This document shows, in pieces, positions 6,222 through 6,913 of a stretch of DNA of 6,913 nt (positions are counted from its first letter, which is position 1; each line of letters opens with the position of its first letter). This DNA comes from Sphingobacteriales bacterium (GTDB taxonomy: Bacteria; Bacteroidota; Bacteroidia; Chitinophagales; Chitinophagaceae). Made by a program: the position numbers and the translations under genes. The stretch lies in assembly GCA_024640385.1 (NCBI GenBank), contig JAHEFC010000117.1, positions 728 to 7,640 on the forward strand. Reading direction: 5' to 3'. The notes under the pieces were generated by a model. That model worked only from the letters and a program-made list of their open reading frames with translations. It was not told the origin of the DNA and searched no databases.

Positions 6222-6244
6222 TAATTGCCAATTCAAAAAACAGA

Positions 6245-6913
6245 TTGCAACCATCATTTCAGATAAGAACAACAGAATCCGGAGCACTGCAGTACGATCA
6301 GTGTTCACTGATCATTGATGCAGGAGAAAGGCATTTCAGTTTTGCATTGCTATCCCATGAGAGTAACGAATTTGTTGCCCTGGAATATTACCAGTTCAGC
6401 GCAAAGCAAAAAGAAGAGGAGCTCAGGGAATTACTTTCATCACATACCCTGCTTCAACTCGATTATAAAGACATCAGTATATTCTATAATAATGCAAGCG
6501 GGCTGCTTATCCCCGAAAGGTTTTACGATGCGGATACCAGCGACAGGATGCTGGAACTGGTTTCGGGAGACATGCATACGTCCATGCCTTTTTTTGATGA
6601 AGTGCCGGAATTGAATCTCAGGAACATGTATACTGTACCTGCTTACCTGCATGAGATGCTGACCGGGCAATTTCCCAGGGCGAATTATGAGCATCTTCAT
6701 TCCGGCCTGCTAAAAAAGAACAGCATGCTCTCCCGGATGGATGACCGTATTGAGGTAGTATTCTATCCCGAACAGATCATCGTCTGCTTGTGGCTGAATA
6801 GTAAACTACAGATCCTGCAGTGCTATATTTACGAAACACCAGACGATATTACCTGGTACCTGTTGGATATCTGCAGTCAATGGAATGTGGATCCATTGGT
6901 ATTGCCGGTAAAA
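6245..6913 (+). CDS. DUF3822 family protein (3' end beyond window)
   Basis: This is an uninterrupted frame of 223 codons running off the window. There is no in-frame ATG near the proper N-terminus. The best start is TTG at 6245, giving MQPSFQIR, then CSLIIDAGERHFSFALL (20-36), which resembles the opening of DUF3822 proteins of Bacteroidota. The family is thought to have an actin/HSP70-like (ASKHA) two-lobed fold related to PilM. Further blocks are DISIFYNNASGLLIPERFYD (76-95), MYTVPAYLHEMLTGQFPRA (128-146) and VVFYPEQIIVCLWLNSKLQI (169-188). Family members are around 260-280 residues by recollection, so some 50 are missing. The leader before TTG is A-rich (AATTCAAAAAACAGA), typical of Bacteroidota initiation regions. 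It is divergent from the MATE gene. In related genomes I recall an rsmD-type rRNA methyltransferase gene next to DUF3822; that lies outside this window. Its function is unknown. Confidence 0.82.
   Translation, partial: MQPSFQIRTTESGALQYDQCSLIIDAGERHFSFALLSHESNEFVALEYYQFSAKQKEEELRELLSSHTLLQLDYKDISIFYNNASGLLIPERFYDADTSDRMLELVSGDMHTSMPFFDEVPELNLRNMYTVPAYLHEMLTGQFPRANYEHLHSGLLKKNSMLSRMDDRIEVVFYPEQIIVCLWLNSKLQILQCYIYETPDDITWYLLDICSQWNVDPLVLPVK

Noticed and set aside
6144..6308. A 55-residue N-terminal extension of the MATE protein from ATG 6308
   Set aside because: The extension is not MATE-like, would overlap 64 nt of the DUF3822 coding region, and would remove the intergenic space that holds the promoter-like box.
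6315..6614. A 99-residue + strand open frame and its 86-residue - strand counterpart at 6440-6700
   Set aside because: Both are shadows of the DUF3822 frame, which is continuous from 6245 to the window end and reads as a recognisable protein.
1..6913. CRISPR, tRNA/rRNA genes, insertion sequences, toxin-antitoxin or phage-defence modules
   Set aside because: I looked for regularly spaced repeats, transposase motifs, terminal inverted repeats and defence-type domains and saw none. The gene content is housekeeping and envelope-related.

Overview
The window looks like an ordinary chromosomal segment of a Bacteroidota bacterium, probably near Chitinophagaceae. The pointers are: several possible TAnnTTTG-type -7 promoter boxes, start codons without Shine-Dalgarno sequences, A-rich leaders, a DUF3822-family protein (a family I associate with Bacteroidota), and a thrS-infC pair whose protein sequences look like this phylum. 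The lineage is inferred from sequence features and was not searched.

Layout, left to right. (1) 1-45 holds the last codons of an upstream + strand gene of unknown identity. (2) 46-591 (+) is a DUF4126 membrane protein. It converges with 631-1764 (-), a secreted protein with a Pro/Thr/Lys-rich linker. The two genes meet in a 66-nt, almost pure A/T palindrome that encodes the same last residues (SKN) and stop codon of both. (3) 1765-1904 is a divergent promoter region between the secreted protein and thrS. (4) 1905-3833 is thrS and 3902-4501 is infC, both +, closed by a strong intrinsic terminator at 4523-4553. The rpmI-rplT pair that usually follows infC is absent here. (5) 4573-4815 (+) is an 80-residue two-helix membrane protein of unknown function. 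Its stop codon overlaps that of a MATE-family efflux transporter on the - strand (4812-6143). (6) 6144-6244 is a second divergent region. From 6245 to the window end runs a DUF3822 gene, apparently starting with TTG and cut by the window edge.

Functionally, thrS and infC form the translation core. ThrRS charges tRNA-Thr and keeps its editing site; IF3 controls initiation fidelity. The other genes are envelope or unknown-function genes with no clear link to that core. I found no mobile element, CRISPR array, rRNA, tRNA or defence system, and no convincing new system. The observations most worth checking are the shared 3'-end palindrome, the terminator-closed infC without rpmI-rplT, and variant residues in ThrRS motif 2.
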